Shown in pieces: positions 33,868 through 43,131 of a stretch of DNA of 64,000 nucleotides. Below the pieces are notes generated by a model. The model saw only the letters and a program-made list of their open reading frames with translations, made no database searches and was not told the DNA's origin. Location of the stretch: NCBI RefSeq assembly GCF_021531355.1, contig NZ_JADYTS010000001.1, positions 124,001-188,000 on the forward strand, written 5' to 3'. The position numbers and the translations under genes were made by a program. This DNA is from Leyella stercorea (GTDB lineage: Bacteria; Bacteroidota; Bacteroidia; Bacteroidales; Bacteroidaceae). Position 1 is the stretch's first letter, and each line of letters begins with the position of its first letter.

Positions 33868-35004
33868 CTATTTGCTGTACTTCTTGCCTCCGATGATGCG
33901 GATGCCAGTGCCGTTATAAGGCAGGCCTGTAATGCTGTATGCCTTGCCATTAGCGATAGAAGAGGCGATGGATTTGATGCCGGTAGCATCAAATTCCTCC
34001 ACGTCTGTGAAGCCTGCATTTTCATAGTCAGCCTTGTTACCAGAAAGAACGTAGCACTTCTTCTTGTAGAGAGACTTCAGAGCACTGCTTCCAAGCTCAG
34101 GAAGCTTGCAGTAATAGCGGGAATACTTCGCATTGGTGCAGAGGTTGAAGGCATTCTTTTGCAGTTCGTTTACAGAAGCCGGAAGGATGAATGCCACAGC
34201 CTTTGCAGACTGGCAACCGCTCTCGCATATGGTCTCAAGCGATGTGCAGGGACTGAAATCGAGCACAAGATTGTAGCCTTTTGTCTTAGAGCTGTTCTTT
34301 GAGAGATTGAGGAAGGCACGATTGCCTATGGTCTTGAGGGCCGTGCAGCCTTTGAGATTGAGGGCGGTGCACTCATAACTCTGGGAGAAAGCACGCTCAC
34401 CGATGGATTCCAAAGCCGAGCATCCTTCGAGATTGATGGTCTTTGCGCCCGTCTGTTCGAAGCCGTATTCCTCAATAGTCTTGAGATTGGCATGACCTGA
34501 GAGGTCTATTTCTGTGATTTTATAGCAAAATTTGAAGGCTTTGCCCTTGATAGTCTCAAGATTTGAGCAATTAGAGAAATCGACTGTCTCCAATTTTGAC
34601 TGGTCTGAACTGTCGAAAGCGTATGAACCCACAGAAGTCATGGTAGCCGGGAAGATTATCTTCTTCAGCGGAATGATGGCATTATCATTCTCCTTCTTCT
34701 GGAAGACATTGGCAGGAAACTCATTAGCAGGGTACTCTATCGTGGTTTCGCCTACTTTCTCGGAGTAAGCGACGATGTTGGCATCCTTGAGGTCGAGCGT
34801 CTCTACCTTCATATTCTGGCGGATGAAGGCTATGTCAGCCTTGTTGATATTGCCGGTCAAGGTGAGGTCGATGACATTGAGGTCATCACCTTTGATGAGA
34901 GTGGAGAGGGTGCCGGCAGTCTCCACTTTGATAGTTTTTGTCTCAGCATGAGCAGTAAATGCCATGAGTGAGAATGCGATAAGGAGTAGATGTTTGCATT
35001 TCAT
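33868..35004 (-). CDS. Secreted BspA-type leucine-rich-repeat protein with sorting tail
   Basis: The 378-residue protein has a signal peptide (MKCKHLLLIAFSLMAFTAHA) and about eight leucine-rich repeats of the BspA (LRR_5) kind, each about 23 residues with patterns such as LETIKGKAFKFCYKITEIDLS and IGERAFSQS. The last 25 residues, YSITGLPYNGTGIRIIGGKKYSK, resemble the tail of the DUF3472 protein at 9497. BspA-type proteins bind host matrix or other ligands at the surface. It lies between the frameshifted lipoprotein gene and the metalloprotease in the same operon. Confidence 0.85.
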   Translation of the reverse strand: MKCKHLLLIAFSLMAFTAHAETKTIKVETAGTLSTLIKGDDLNVIDLTLTGNINKADIAFIRQNMKVETLDLKDANIVAYSEKVGETTIEYPANEFPANVFQKKENDNAIIPLKKIIFPATMTSVGSYAFDSSDQSKLETVDFSNCSNLETIKGKAFKFCYKITEIDLSGHANLKTIEEYGFEQTGAKTINLEGCSALESIGERAFSQSYECTALNLKGCTALKTIGNRAFLNLSKNSSKTKGYNLVLDFSPCTSLETICESGCQSAKAVAFILPASVNELQKNAFNLCTNAKYSRYYCKLPELGSSALKSLYKKKCYVLSGNKADYENAGFTDVEEFDATGIKSIASSIANGKAYSITGLPYNGTGIRIIGGKKYSK

Positions 35005-35085
35005 AAGCGCTTCTTGTGTTTATTATTTATATTATTTGGATTATCAATATCTGCCGATTACGCAGTGGATATGATGGCTGGATAC

Positions 35086-36614
35086 CTACATACACCTCGT
35101 GAAATAGGTGGCATAGCCGGGGATGATGTCCTGATATGCTTTGATGAGCTTGCCGGTCACGCTATCATAGACGCGGATGGAGGAGCAGCCAGTGGCTTGA
35201 CGATAGGTCAGCATGACGGTGCAATCATCCTCATCACGCAGTCCTAAGCCAGTAATGAGAGGGAATACATCCACCAGTTGCTCGCCTTCATCGAGGCTAA
35301 TCAGCAGTTTGGACTTCACAGGATTAAACTCTTTCATGTTGTAATAGTCGAAGCGATATACCTTATTGCCAACAGAATAGAAGGCATAGCTCTCGCCAAA
35401 CGAGCCCCACCAATATCTTACAGTCCGTGCAAGAGAGGCATCAATCGGCATGATGCGCTTGAGAGAGATGGGCTGAACAGTGGTTTTGACATAGTTGACA
35501 CAGAACTCATATATGGCATACTCTCCGTCACGCTTGCCTATCAGATATACCTCATACGGCTGATTGGAGCCCAATCCTGTGGCTTCGGTGAAGCATCCGC
35601 AGAGACTGTCGAGACGGAAAGGTTCGCCTTCAATGCTGATATGCTCCATCTGGTCGTTATAGACATGGTAGCAACCCACCGTATTGTCGTCATGCAGCAC
35701 GAAGGTCACTTTCTTAAACCTCTGGAATTGCTTGCTCGACATAGCCTGACGCACATTGCGACTCTTGACAAAAGTGTTCTCATTGAATACAGGAAGCTTG
35801 CGGTCCAGACCATTGAAGACATGGAGATTACCATTGCAGATGAAGTATTTCGATGCGCCATAGCCGAAGGTGACATTGCTGATGTCCAGTCTGGAGGCGC
35901 TGCCCATATACACCTTATTATTATATTGCCGGTATATTCACCAACATTATGATAGAAACCATTGTCTGGATCAGCATTGCGCATGCTGATACATCTGCCC
36001 CAAGAAGGGCTTTGATCTGTGAAAACGGCTATCTCATTGAGGGCATACAGCGTGCCGTAATACTTGCCATTGATGGGTTCATCGGGGTTTATCCGCTCTA
36101 TCATGTCGGGGTAATACTTCGTGAAGGCACGCACATCACCCTGCAATGACATCCATTCGGTGCGTCCGTCAGACTTCTGATAGACCACAATGGAGGACGG
36201 TGTGTATGTGCTCAGCACCTGGAAGGAGAATGTCTTGCGAAACTCCAGTCCGTTTTCCCTGTCCTTTGCTATGAAGACAGCAGGGATATCAGTCGCCATA
36301 TTATATCCAGAAGGCAATGAAACCTCCCATACTAACTGCTTGCCAGTGGCAATTTCCTGCTGTTTGCCCACCACCCATCGGTAGTCATAGCGCAGGGAAT
36401 CGGCCCCTTCGGAGAAGGTCAGCGAAGGGTTTATCCTCAGAGTGTCCCCCTGATAGAGCGTATATGAACCGTCAGTGGCAATGCCATTGATGGCAGTCAC
36501 CTGCTGAATGTCGTCCGTGGCTTCGCTGTCTTTATCTCCATAGCATGAGAGAAGGGAGGTCATCACGATGCCGAGGATGAGCAACTGATAGTATATTCTT
36601 GTCTTTTTACGCAT
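35086..36614 (-). pseudogene. PKD-like family lipoprotein, frameshifted near 35915-35925
   Basis: Two overlapping frames make one protein. The N-terminal part (36614 to about 35925) has a lipoprotein signal (ILGIVMTSLLSC) and a PKD-like beta domain. The C-terminal part (about 35913 to 35086) continues in the next frame from VYMGSASRLDISNVTFGYG to the natural end ITFTRCM-like region. In the first frame the text runs on into a nonsense tail after GEYTGNI. Losing one base in the AT-rich run AATATAATAATAAGG would explain it. The intact product would be a SusE/PKD_6-type surface lipoprotein of about 500 residues. Either a true mutation or a sequencing error is possible. Confidence 0.8.
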
Positions 36615-37339
36615 TATTCAAAGTATATTCTGTTACCGTTGGAGTCATATTCCTCATGTTGTTCAAACCATTGCTTGCAGAGCGAAATCCAATAATCGAG
36701 GATAACGCTGCTGCCGTCATCCACCCATTCAGGATCGGTGATGCCGCTGATTTCTAGAAAGACGGCACACTTACGGGCTGAATAGGTGATTTTGCTCAGT
36801 TTGCTATTGTTTTCCCAGAAGGCAGGAGCGATGGTAAGGTTTTTTGTAAACTGCACATCCACATACTGATACTCCGGCACTCCCGCCGAGAAATCGTCGC
36901 CCGGGATGAGTTTCAGGCGCATCTTGTATGTCGTTTCGCTGTCCATCTTATCTACGTGGATGGTGGCGCGGAGCGTGTCTTGATACATTCCGCTGCGAAA
37001 CACTTGCTTGCTGTCGAAACTTACCACCGCAGAACTGGCGGTGACACCTTCGCTTTCTGCCTCCGAAATCATCACTCCGAAGTGACGGTCACGACCATAA
37101 TCTATCACCCCCTGCAGGCGAACAGGTATCTGGAGCGTGTAGTCCGTCACCTTTCCACCAAGGAAATAGGCATTGAAACTATAGCTCTCTGGATAGTCTG
37201 CAGCAGAACCAAAGACAGTGCCGCGTGCTATATTGAGCGCACTGGTTGATGTGTCGTAGGTTTCCAGCGTATCTTCCGAGCAGGCTGCTACGGACAATAG
37301 GGCTGTGGCTGTAAGCATTATGTATAGAATTTTTCGCAT
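36614..37339 (-). CDS. DUF4843 lipoprotein
   Basis: The ATG at 37339 begins MRKILYIMLTATALLSVAAC, a lipobox signal peptide with the acylated cysteine at residue 20. The 241-residue mature protein is beta-rich and matches the DUF4843 layout, a family found after SusCD in Bacteroidota loci, including peptide- and glycan-uptake clusters. It overlaps the following gene by one base (TAATG) and the preceding SusD by only the region just before its start. A surface-exposed accessory role is inferred. Confidence 0.82.
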   Translation of the reverse strand: MRKILYIMLTATALLSVAACSEDTLETYDTSTSALNIARGTVFGSAADYPESYSFNAYFLGGKVTDYTLQIPVRLQGVIDYGRDRHFGVMISEAESEGVTASSAVVSFDSKQVFRSGMYQDTLRATIHVDKMDSETTYKMRLKLIPGDDFSAGVPEYQYVDVQFTKNLTIAPAFWENNSKLSKITYSARKCAVFLEISGITDPEWVDDGSSVILDYWISLCKQWFEQHEEYDSNGNRIYFE

Positions 37340-37359
37340 TGCTGTAAGAGGTGAAAGTG

Positions 37360-38778
37360 TCAATATCCAAACTGTTTCTCGTAATCCGGCAACGGTAGCA
37401 CATAAGCTGAGGCTGGAACGCTGACAGTATTGCCGTTGTAGTTTCCGTCATCAATGGACGAAAGGTTGCGGCGCTTGTAATAATAGAATAGTTGTCCCTC
37501 GCCGCGGAAGTCGCATACATACTCATGTGTCAGTTCATTCCACAAGGTCTGTGTGGTAGCTGTAGCCGGAAGAGCAGCCTCTCCGCGTTTCTGCTTTATA
37601 GTATTCAGAAGGCTCAAGGCATTCTCTCTGGTCTCAATACCATTGAGATTGCACTCAGCCAGGATGAGATACATCTCGCTGATTTTCAGCATAGGAACGA
37701 CTGGGTCGCCGTATTTGCCGGCATCCTCCGACTTAACAGACCGCTGATAGCGTATCATATTGATTTTTCCATTTGCGCTCGGATTTTGGTATAGCCATGC
37801 TCTGCGCACATCATTGTCCTCGTATGCGTTGGCACTCTTGGCAAAATCGCCAGTCAGACCTTCATACCAGGAGCGTGAAACGGTGAGGATATTCTCGCAA
37901 TAGAGGGCGAAAATCATCTCCGGCATGAAGATGCGGTCGGCTTTCTGCTCCACTCCGTAGATGTCAGTCTCAAGGATTTCCTCCGGAAGAATGAACCTGA
38001 ACTTCTCCGAATCCAGCACTTCCTGGGCATAGCGTGCCGCCTCTGCATAATGTTGGCGATAGATTTCCATCCTTGCGAGCAAGGCAATGGCGGCGTAATA
38101 GTTCATCCTCTGCGTGCGGTCGTAAGCCATATAGCGGTTGCTGTATGTCTTGTTGCAATATAGAGGGTCCTTCTTCAGGTAGTCGCGAGCCTGCATAAGA
38201 TCAGAGATAATGGTATCAATAAGCTGCTCATTACTCATTTTCTTACCGAGGACAAAGCCGAAGTCTGTCTTGAAGCGTACATTTCCCGACTCTGGATTTA
38301 CCTCATAACTCTCATTGAATAATCTCATAAGGTCGAAATACATCAATGATCTGAGAGCGAGCGCTTCGCCATGAATGATGTCAATCACGTCGCTGTCAAT
38401 CTTACCTTCCGCCTCCGGCAGTTTGGCAAGTAGCATATTGGCATTGACTATAGTGTTATACATCTTGAGCCAGATGGCAGAAACGAGTTCCTGTCCTCCG
38501 TCAGTGGTGTATCTGAACTGTGACCAAGCGACGCGATCGGGGTCATCTTCCTTGACGTTATATTGCTGTGTAAGCGGTTCGAGGGCTGTCAGAGTAAGGT
38601 TGCCACCATATAGTTCGGTGCTGCCCATGCTGATATATATGCCAGTCAGAGCGGTGTAGTAACCGTCTGCATTGACAAACATATCCTTCTCGTCAATCTC
38701 CGACTCGGCTCCTACATCAAACCATGAGCAGCTCTGCAGCAGTATAATGGATAATATGTATAATAATGTTTTGCGCAT
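37360..38778 (-). CDS. SusD/RagB-family outer-membrane lipoprotein (second pair)
   Basis: The ATG at 38778 begins MRKTLLYILSIILLQSC, a lipoprotein signal. The 472-residue protein has the SusD-type N-terminal TPR-like region (VNADGYYTALTGIYISMGSTELYGG, LPEAEGKIDSDVIDIIHGEALALRSLMYFDLMRLF) and the C-terminal SusD_RagB block (ILAECNLNGIETRENALSLLNTIKQKRG, YVCDFRGEGQLFYYYKRRNL). It would close over the SusC channel at 38884-41823 to capture ligand. Directly downstream is the DUF4843 lipoprotein. Confidence 0.93.
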   Translation of the reverse strand: MRKTLLYILSIILLQSCSWFDVGAESEIDEKDMFVNADGYYTALTGIYISMGSTELYGGNLTLTALEPLTQQYNVKEDDPDRVAWSQFRYTTDGGQELVSAIWLKMYNTIVNANMLLAKLPEAEGKIDSDVIDIIHGEALALRSLMYFDLMRLFNESYEVNPESGNVRFKTDFGFVLGKKMSNEQLIDTIISDLMQARDYLKKDPLYCNKTYSNRYMAYDRTQRMNYYAAIALLARMEIYRQHYAEAARYAQEVLDSEKFRFILPEEILETDIYGVEQKADRIFMPEMIFALYCENILTVSRSWYEGLTGDFAKSANAYEDNDVRRAWLYQNPSANGKINMIRYQRSVKSEDAGKYGDPVVPMLKISEMYLILAECNLNGIETRENALSLLNTIKQKRGEAALPATATTQTLWNELTHEYVCDFRGEGQLFYYYKRRNLSSIDDGNYNGNTVSVPASAYVLPLPDYEKQFGY

Positions 38779-38883
38779 AATCAATAGGGGGGGAATGCGG
38801 TTTTTTGGATTTGCTGTTTCGTTGTTTCTACATTTGTTATCCAACGGTAGAAGCCGTTGGCACAGTGGGCGCTTTGCTGTTTG

Positions 38884-41823
38884 TCAGAAATTCACCTGAG
38901 CATTGAATGTTACCGAACGTGTGAAAGGATAACTGAGACCTCGCTCCTGCCTTATGGTGCTGGCATAGAAGAGGTCATTCGCTGTAATGGAGAGCCTTAG
39001 CATGGATATCCAGCTGTCACGGAGTCTGTCAGAGTCCATATTGTAAGCCAATCTCAGCGATGTCATGCTCAGTCTCTTTTCGTGCTGGACAAACCTTGAC
39101 GTCGCTTTGGTGGCGCTGTTGTCGGTGATGGCCTTGTAGAGAGCCACATCGCCCGGCTTCTGCCATCGTTCGGTAAGGGCGCGGCGGTCGTTGTTTGTCA
39201 TATAGTTGACGTTCTCTATCTTCTGGTGCAGGGTGTAGTTGTACTTGTCTGCGCCGAAGGAGTAATTGAGATGGGTGCCTATTTCCCATGACTTGTAGCG
39301 GATATTCAGTCCGGCATAGCCATTGAGAGTTGGCTCATTGACGCCTACCGGCACCTGATCCTGAGCATTCCATGTATAGGTGGTGTTGCCGTTACGGTCG
39401 ATATAGAGTTCCTTTCCCGTGCCCGGATCGATGCCAAGGGAGCGCACTGCGTAGATGGTATTCATGGATTCACCCTCCTTGAAGAGGAATACTGGAGTGG
39501 TGGAACCCGAACCGTTGGCATTGACCATGTCGTTATATCGTTGGAGAGCGTCTGAAATCTTGAGTATGGTGTTATGGTTTCTTGTGCCGTTGAGCGTGAC
39601 ATTGACCAGGAGGTCCCTTGTGCGCACCGGGGAATAACTGATGTTGAAGTCAAAGCCCTCATTGCGAAGGTCGCCCATATTTGCCTTATAGGTGTCGAAT
39701 CCCAATGATGGAGCGACGGTGATGCTGGTCAGGTTGCCCTTGGTCTTGTTGTTGTAATAGTTGAACTCCAGGTTGAGACGGTTCTTCCAGAGCGAAGCCT
39801 CCAGTCCGATGGTGCGGTTATATGTGGTCTGTCCCTTGAGGTCGGGATTGCCGAGTGTGGTGATTATTGCACCGAAGTATCCTCCATAGACCTTGGTCAG
39901 ATAATTATACTGGTTGCTTGCCTGGTTGCGGTTATAGTTCTGGTTGCCCGTAGTGCCGACATTTGCACGCAAGGCGAGCTGTGATACCACACTGCTTCCG
40001 GCGAAGAAACGCTCATTATGCACGTTCCATCTCAGTCCGGCACTCCAGTAAGGCGTGGTCTGCTGATGGTCACCATAGAGCGAACTGCCGTCCATACGGA
40101 TAGTAAGGTCACAGAGATAGCGGTTGGCGTAACTGTAGTTCTGGTTGCAGAAGATGCCGGCAGTGCGGACTTTGGACTTGCCTCCCGTGATTCTGCCGTA
40201 CTTCTCATATTGCACTGCGTAGGAGATATAGTCCTGCGAATTGCCGAGAAATCCCGTCATGGTGTAGCTGTCGCTCTCATTTGATGTCTGCTTGGCTTCG
40301 GCTCCGAGTATCGCCTGCACGTCGAAACGACCGAAACTATGTGTATATGACGTCAGCATACTGCCATAGACGGTGGTCGAGGAACTGTGTCCGAGCGTAT
40401 ATTTTCCACGCTGGTAGAGCGCATCGGGCGTGATGGAGGAGTTGTTGTTGATATATTCGAAGCTGCCAGGCGATACATATGCGTCGTCACGGTCGCTGTC
40501 ATGGCTGAGTGAGAACGACCCTTTCAGACGTACATCATCGGTGATGGTCCAGTTTATTCCGAAATTATTCGTCACGTTCATACCTCTCGAAGTGGAGTAA
40601 CTGTTGAGGTATCGCGCTTCATAGACAGGCGACTGCATGGATGCCAGCACTCCGAGAGCGATGCCTTCAGGCGCTAAGTTTGACAGGGAAAGCATGCGGT
40701 AGTAGTTGCCGTCAGCATCTTTCTCCTGATAATAAGGCAGTGCCGAGGTGTAGGAAGAGAAGCTTCCGTAAGGCGATTCCTTGCTATCCACCATGGAAAA
40801 CTGCAGGTCGTTGGTCACACGGATGCGGTGATTGGATATAATCAACTTTGTGCCAGCCTCGTAAGTGTCTCGTCCGCTGCCCTTCATTGCACCGTTGAGA
40901 TTGCTGTAACTCAGGTTTGCCGCAAAGCGAACTTTCGTTCCGCCAGGCAGTGATGTCTTTGGTGAAGCCTCGATGATGAGTGAATGCTTGTGCTGGAAAC
41001 CCATCTGCAAAGGCTTTGAAAGCCAATAGGTATCAACGCCACTGAGCACGGCACGGCGTGCCACATTATAGGAATTGGCATTCAGTCCTGCGTCTTCCCC
41101 CTCACGATATGCATCAAATACGCCGGCTTTCTTCTGAAATTCCAGCACCTCTGCCGCATTCATCAGATTGTAGGACGAAAGGTCCGGAATCTCAAACTTG
41201 CCGTTCATTGTATAGCTTATCTGCAGTTTTCCTGCCATCGGGGTGATGGTTTCGATGACCACTACACCGTTTGCGGCACGCGAACCGTATATCGCTGCTG
41301 CGGCAGCGTCCTTCAGTATAGTGATGCTCTTCACGCGATTGATGTCGAGGTCATATACTTTCTGCACGTTTACCTCAAAGCCATCGATTATGAACACGGG
41401 TAAAGTTGTCACTGTCTGCAGGTTGCTCTGCGAGATGTCCGGCATTGTATTCTGTCCTCTTATCTCTATCTGGTCAGGTATATGGTTAGGGTCAGAACCG
41501 TAAATGCCACGGGTATCTACCACCTGAAACGAGGGGTCGAACACCTTCAGACCTTCAAGCAGATTGGTGCTGTTGACCTTCATCAGTTCTTTGCCGGACA
41601 CCTGCACCGCTGTTCCAGTGAAGCTGTTCTTCGTCTTGGAGTAATATCCCGTGACGACAGTCTCGCCTATCTTGCCAAACAGCATTATGTCATTCTTCTG
41701 TACGGTGCTGTCATTCTTTGCCATAGCGGTTTTTTCCTTGGCTGTCTTCTGTGTTTTGCTTTGCGCAAACACCACGGAGTCTGCCGCCATCAGCGTCAGT
41801 ATGATCAATATTCTCGTTTTCAT
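38884..41823 (-). CDS. SusC/RagA-family TonB-dependent receptor lacking the N-terminal CarboxypepD_reg domain
   Basis: The 979-residue outer-membrane receptor has a signal peptide (MKTRILIILTLMAADSVVFAQ). It moves quickly into a plug domain (VVTGYYSKTKNSFTGTAVQVSGKEL, then ITILKDAAAAAIYGSRAANGVVVIET, the SusC signature). The 22-strand barrel follows and ends in an aromatic strand (VTFNAQVNF). The usual carboxypeptidase-regulatory-like N-terminal extension is absent, replaced by a short lysine-rich segment. Its ATG overlaps the preceding SusD stop by four bases. It would import the ligand held by the SusD at 37360. Confidence 0.93.
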   Translation of the reverse strand: MKTRILIILTLMAADSVVFAQSKTQKTAKEKTAMAKNDSTVQKNDIMLFGKIGETVVTGYYSKTKNSFTGTAVQVSGKELMKVNSTNLLEGLKVFDPSFQVVDTRGIYGSDPNHIPDQIEIRGQNTMPDISQSNLQTVTTLPVFIIDGFEVNVQKVYDLDINRVKSITILKDAAAAAIYGSRAANGVVVIETITPMAGKLQISYTMNGKFEIPDLSSYNLMNAAEVLEFQKKAGVFDAYREGEDAGLNANSYNVARRAVLSGVDTYWLSKPLQMGFQHKHSLIIEASPKTSLPGGTKVRFAANLSYSNLNGAMKGSGRDTYEAGTKLIISNHRIRVTNDLQFSMVDSKESPYGSFSSYTSALPYYQEKDADGNYYRMLSLSNLAPEGIALGVLASMQSPVYEARYLNSYSTSRGMNVTNNFGINWTITDDVRLKGSFSLSHDSDRDDAYVSPGSFEYINNNSSITPDALYQRGKYTLGHSSSTTVYGSMLTSYTHSFGRFDVQAILGAEAKQTSNESDSYTMTGFLGNSQDYISYAVQYEKYGRITGGKSKVRTAGIFCNQNYSYANRYLCDLTIRMDGSSLYGDHQQTTPYWSAGLRWNVHNERFFAGSSVVSQLALRANVGTTGNQNYNRNQASNQYNYLTKVYGGYFGAIITTLGNPDLKGQTTYNRTIGLEASLWKNRLNLEFNYYNNKTKGNLTSITVAPSLGFDTYKANMGDLRNEGFDFNISYSPVRTRDLLVNVTLNGTRNHNTILKISDALQRYNDMVNANGSGSTTPVFLFKEGESMNTIYAVRSLGIDPGTGKELYIDRNGNTTYTWNAQDQVPVGVNEPTLNGYAGLNIRYKSWEIGTHLNYSFGADKYNYTLHQKIENVNYMTNNDRRALTERWQKPGDVALYKAITDNSATKATSRFVQHEKRLSMTSLRLAYNMDSDRLRDSWISMLRLSITANDLFYASTIRQERGLSYPFTRSVTFNAQVNF

Positions 41824-43106
41824 CGACTGATACGTTTATTGAGATAGTACAACTGTCCGTCGCCAAAGAGGTCACGACGGTATTCATCATATATCATCGG
41901 AAGGAGGTCAGCATCCTCCGATGCGTCGGCTGCGTAGGTCACATCCTTGCTTGATTGCATCGCTATAAGGCGTTGGCGTGCCTCCTGTTTGCGGTCCAGT
42001 CGCCACAAAGCTTCTGCCGCTATGAGCTGCACTTCGCCCAGTCTGATGTAAGGGATTGCAGCCGGAAGGTCGGTGCTTCCGCCGCTTTCTGTGCTCACAT
42101 AGCCTGTAAGCAGGGTGTTCGGTCCGTATTTGTTTGACATTATCTGCGTGCCGTCTTCCTGCTCGCGGAACCATGCCCTGCGGCGGATGTCAGTCTGCTG
42201 GGCGTAAATGCGGTCGATGTCAGTACGGCATCTGACTTTCTTCTGGTCGAAAAGCGTTGCGCTCAGACGGGTGAAACCTGTCGGCAATGATGACAAAGCA
42301 AAGATATTCTCACGGGAGAAGCAGTAATCAGAACCATACTTGCCCGGTGTGACGAAGTAAAAGAGCTGATATCGTGTCGCCACCCGTGCCGGATCTGTAT
42401 GCAGCATCACTGAGTCTGCATTGTCCAATGCCTTCTGATAGTCGCCTTTCCATAGCGCCACTCTGGCTTTCAGCGCCTTTACTGCATAGGCATTGAGCTG
42501 GAAAGTGCGCAGCCTTCGGTCTATTTCTCCCACTTTTACCGATGAAGGATTTGTGGCATTCATTATGGGGTCATTGGCAGAAAGCAGTCTGTCTGCCTTA
42601 TCAAGCCATTCCTCCACTCCGTCCATAGGAAGGTCCAGAAGGCGGTGGAGGTCGAATGTCATGGCGGCTTTGATGGCATAGCACTCGCCCAGGACTATCT
42701 CCTTGAGTCCTGAAGTGAAGAATACCACCTTCGTATGCTCTGCTTCGTCTATTATCCTGTCGCAGGATTCTATGACTCTGTCGGCGCATATCCGCATCGT
42801 GTCCATACGCTGCCGCAATGCCGGAGCATCGAAGTGTAGCTCGGATGCCGCTGCAGTCTCTTCGTCATAAGGCTCCAATGTCTGTGAGGCGAACTCCATC
42901 ATGCCGAGCGAAAGGGTGTTGCCGTAAAGCTCAGGAGCACGCATCTGCATGTAGATGCCGGTCAATGCCTGCATGAAAGCTGTCTCATCCTTGAAGAATT
43001 TCCCCGCAGTGACATTGCTGTCGTCGCCGGTCTTGTCGAAGAAATCATCGCAGCTCTGCAGCATTGTGCAAGCTATCATCATTATATATATTATTCTTAT
43101 TCTCAT
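41820..43106 (-). CDS. SusD/RagB-family lipoprotein (first pair)
   Basis: The ATG at 43106 begins MRIRIIYIMMIACTMLQSC, a lipobox signal peptide. The 428-residue protein has the SusD pattern (FMQALTGIYMQMRAPELYGN; IVLGECYAIKAAMTFDLHRLLD; a C-terminal GEVQLIAAEALWRLDRKQEARQRLIAMQ and IYDEYRRDLFGDGQLYYLNKR block). It sits between the very short receptor (43132) and the SusC (41823), and overlaps the latter's start. Its partner is most likely the short receptor, but it could also serve the SusC downstream. Confidence 0.9.
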   Translation of the reverse strand: MRIRIIYIMMIACTMLQSCDDFFDKTGDDSNVTAGKFFKDETAFMQALTGIYMQMRAPELYGNTLSLGMMEFASQTLEPYDEETAAASELHFDAPALRQRMDTMRICADRVIESCDRIIDEAEHTKVVFFTSGLKEIVLGECYAIKAAMTFDLHRLLDLPMDGVEEWLDKADRLLSANDPIMNATNPSSVKVGEIDRRLRTFQLNAYAVKALKARVALWKGDYQKALDNADSVMLHTDPARVATRYQLFYFVTPGKYGSDYCFSRENIFALSSLPTGFTRLSATLFDQKKVRCRTDIDRIYAQQTDIRRRAWFREQEDGTQIMSNKYGPNTLLTGYVSTESGGSTDLPAAIPYIRLGEVQLIAAEALWRLDRKQEARQRLIAMQSSKDVTYAADASEDADLLPMIYDEYRRDLFGDGQLYYLNKRISR

Positions 43107-43131
43107 TGTCGAATGGATTTCGTTTTCCCTT

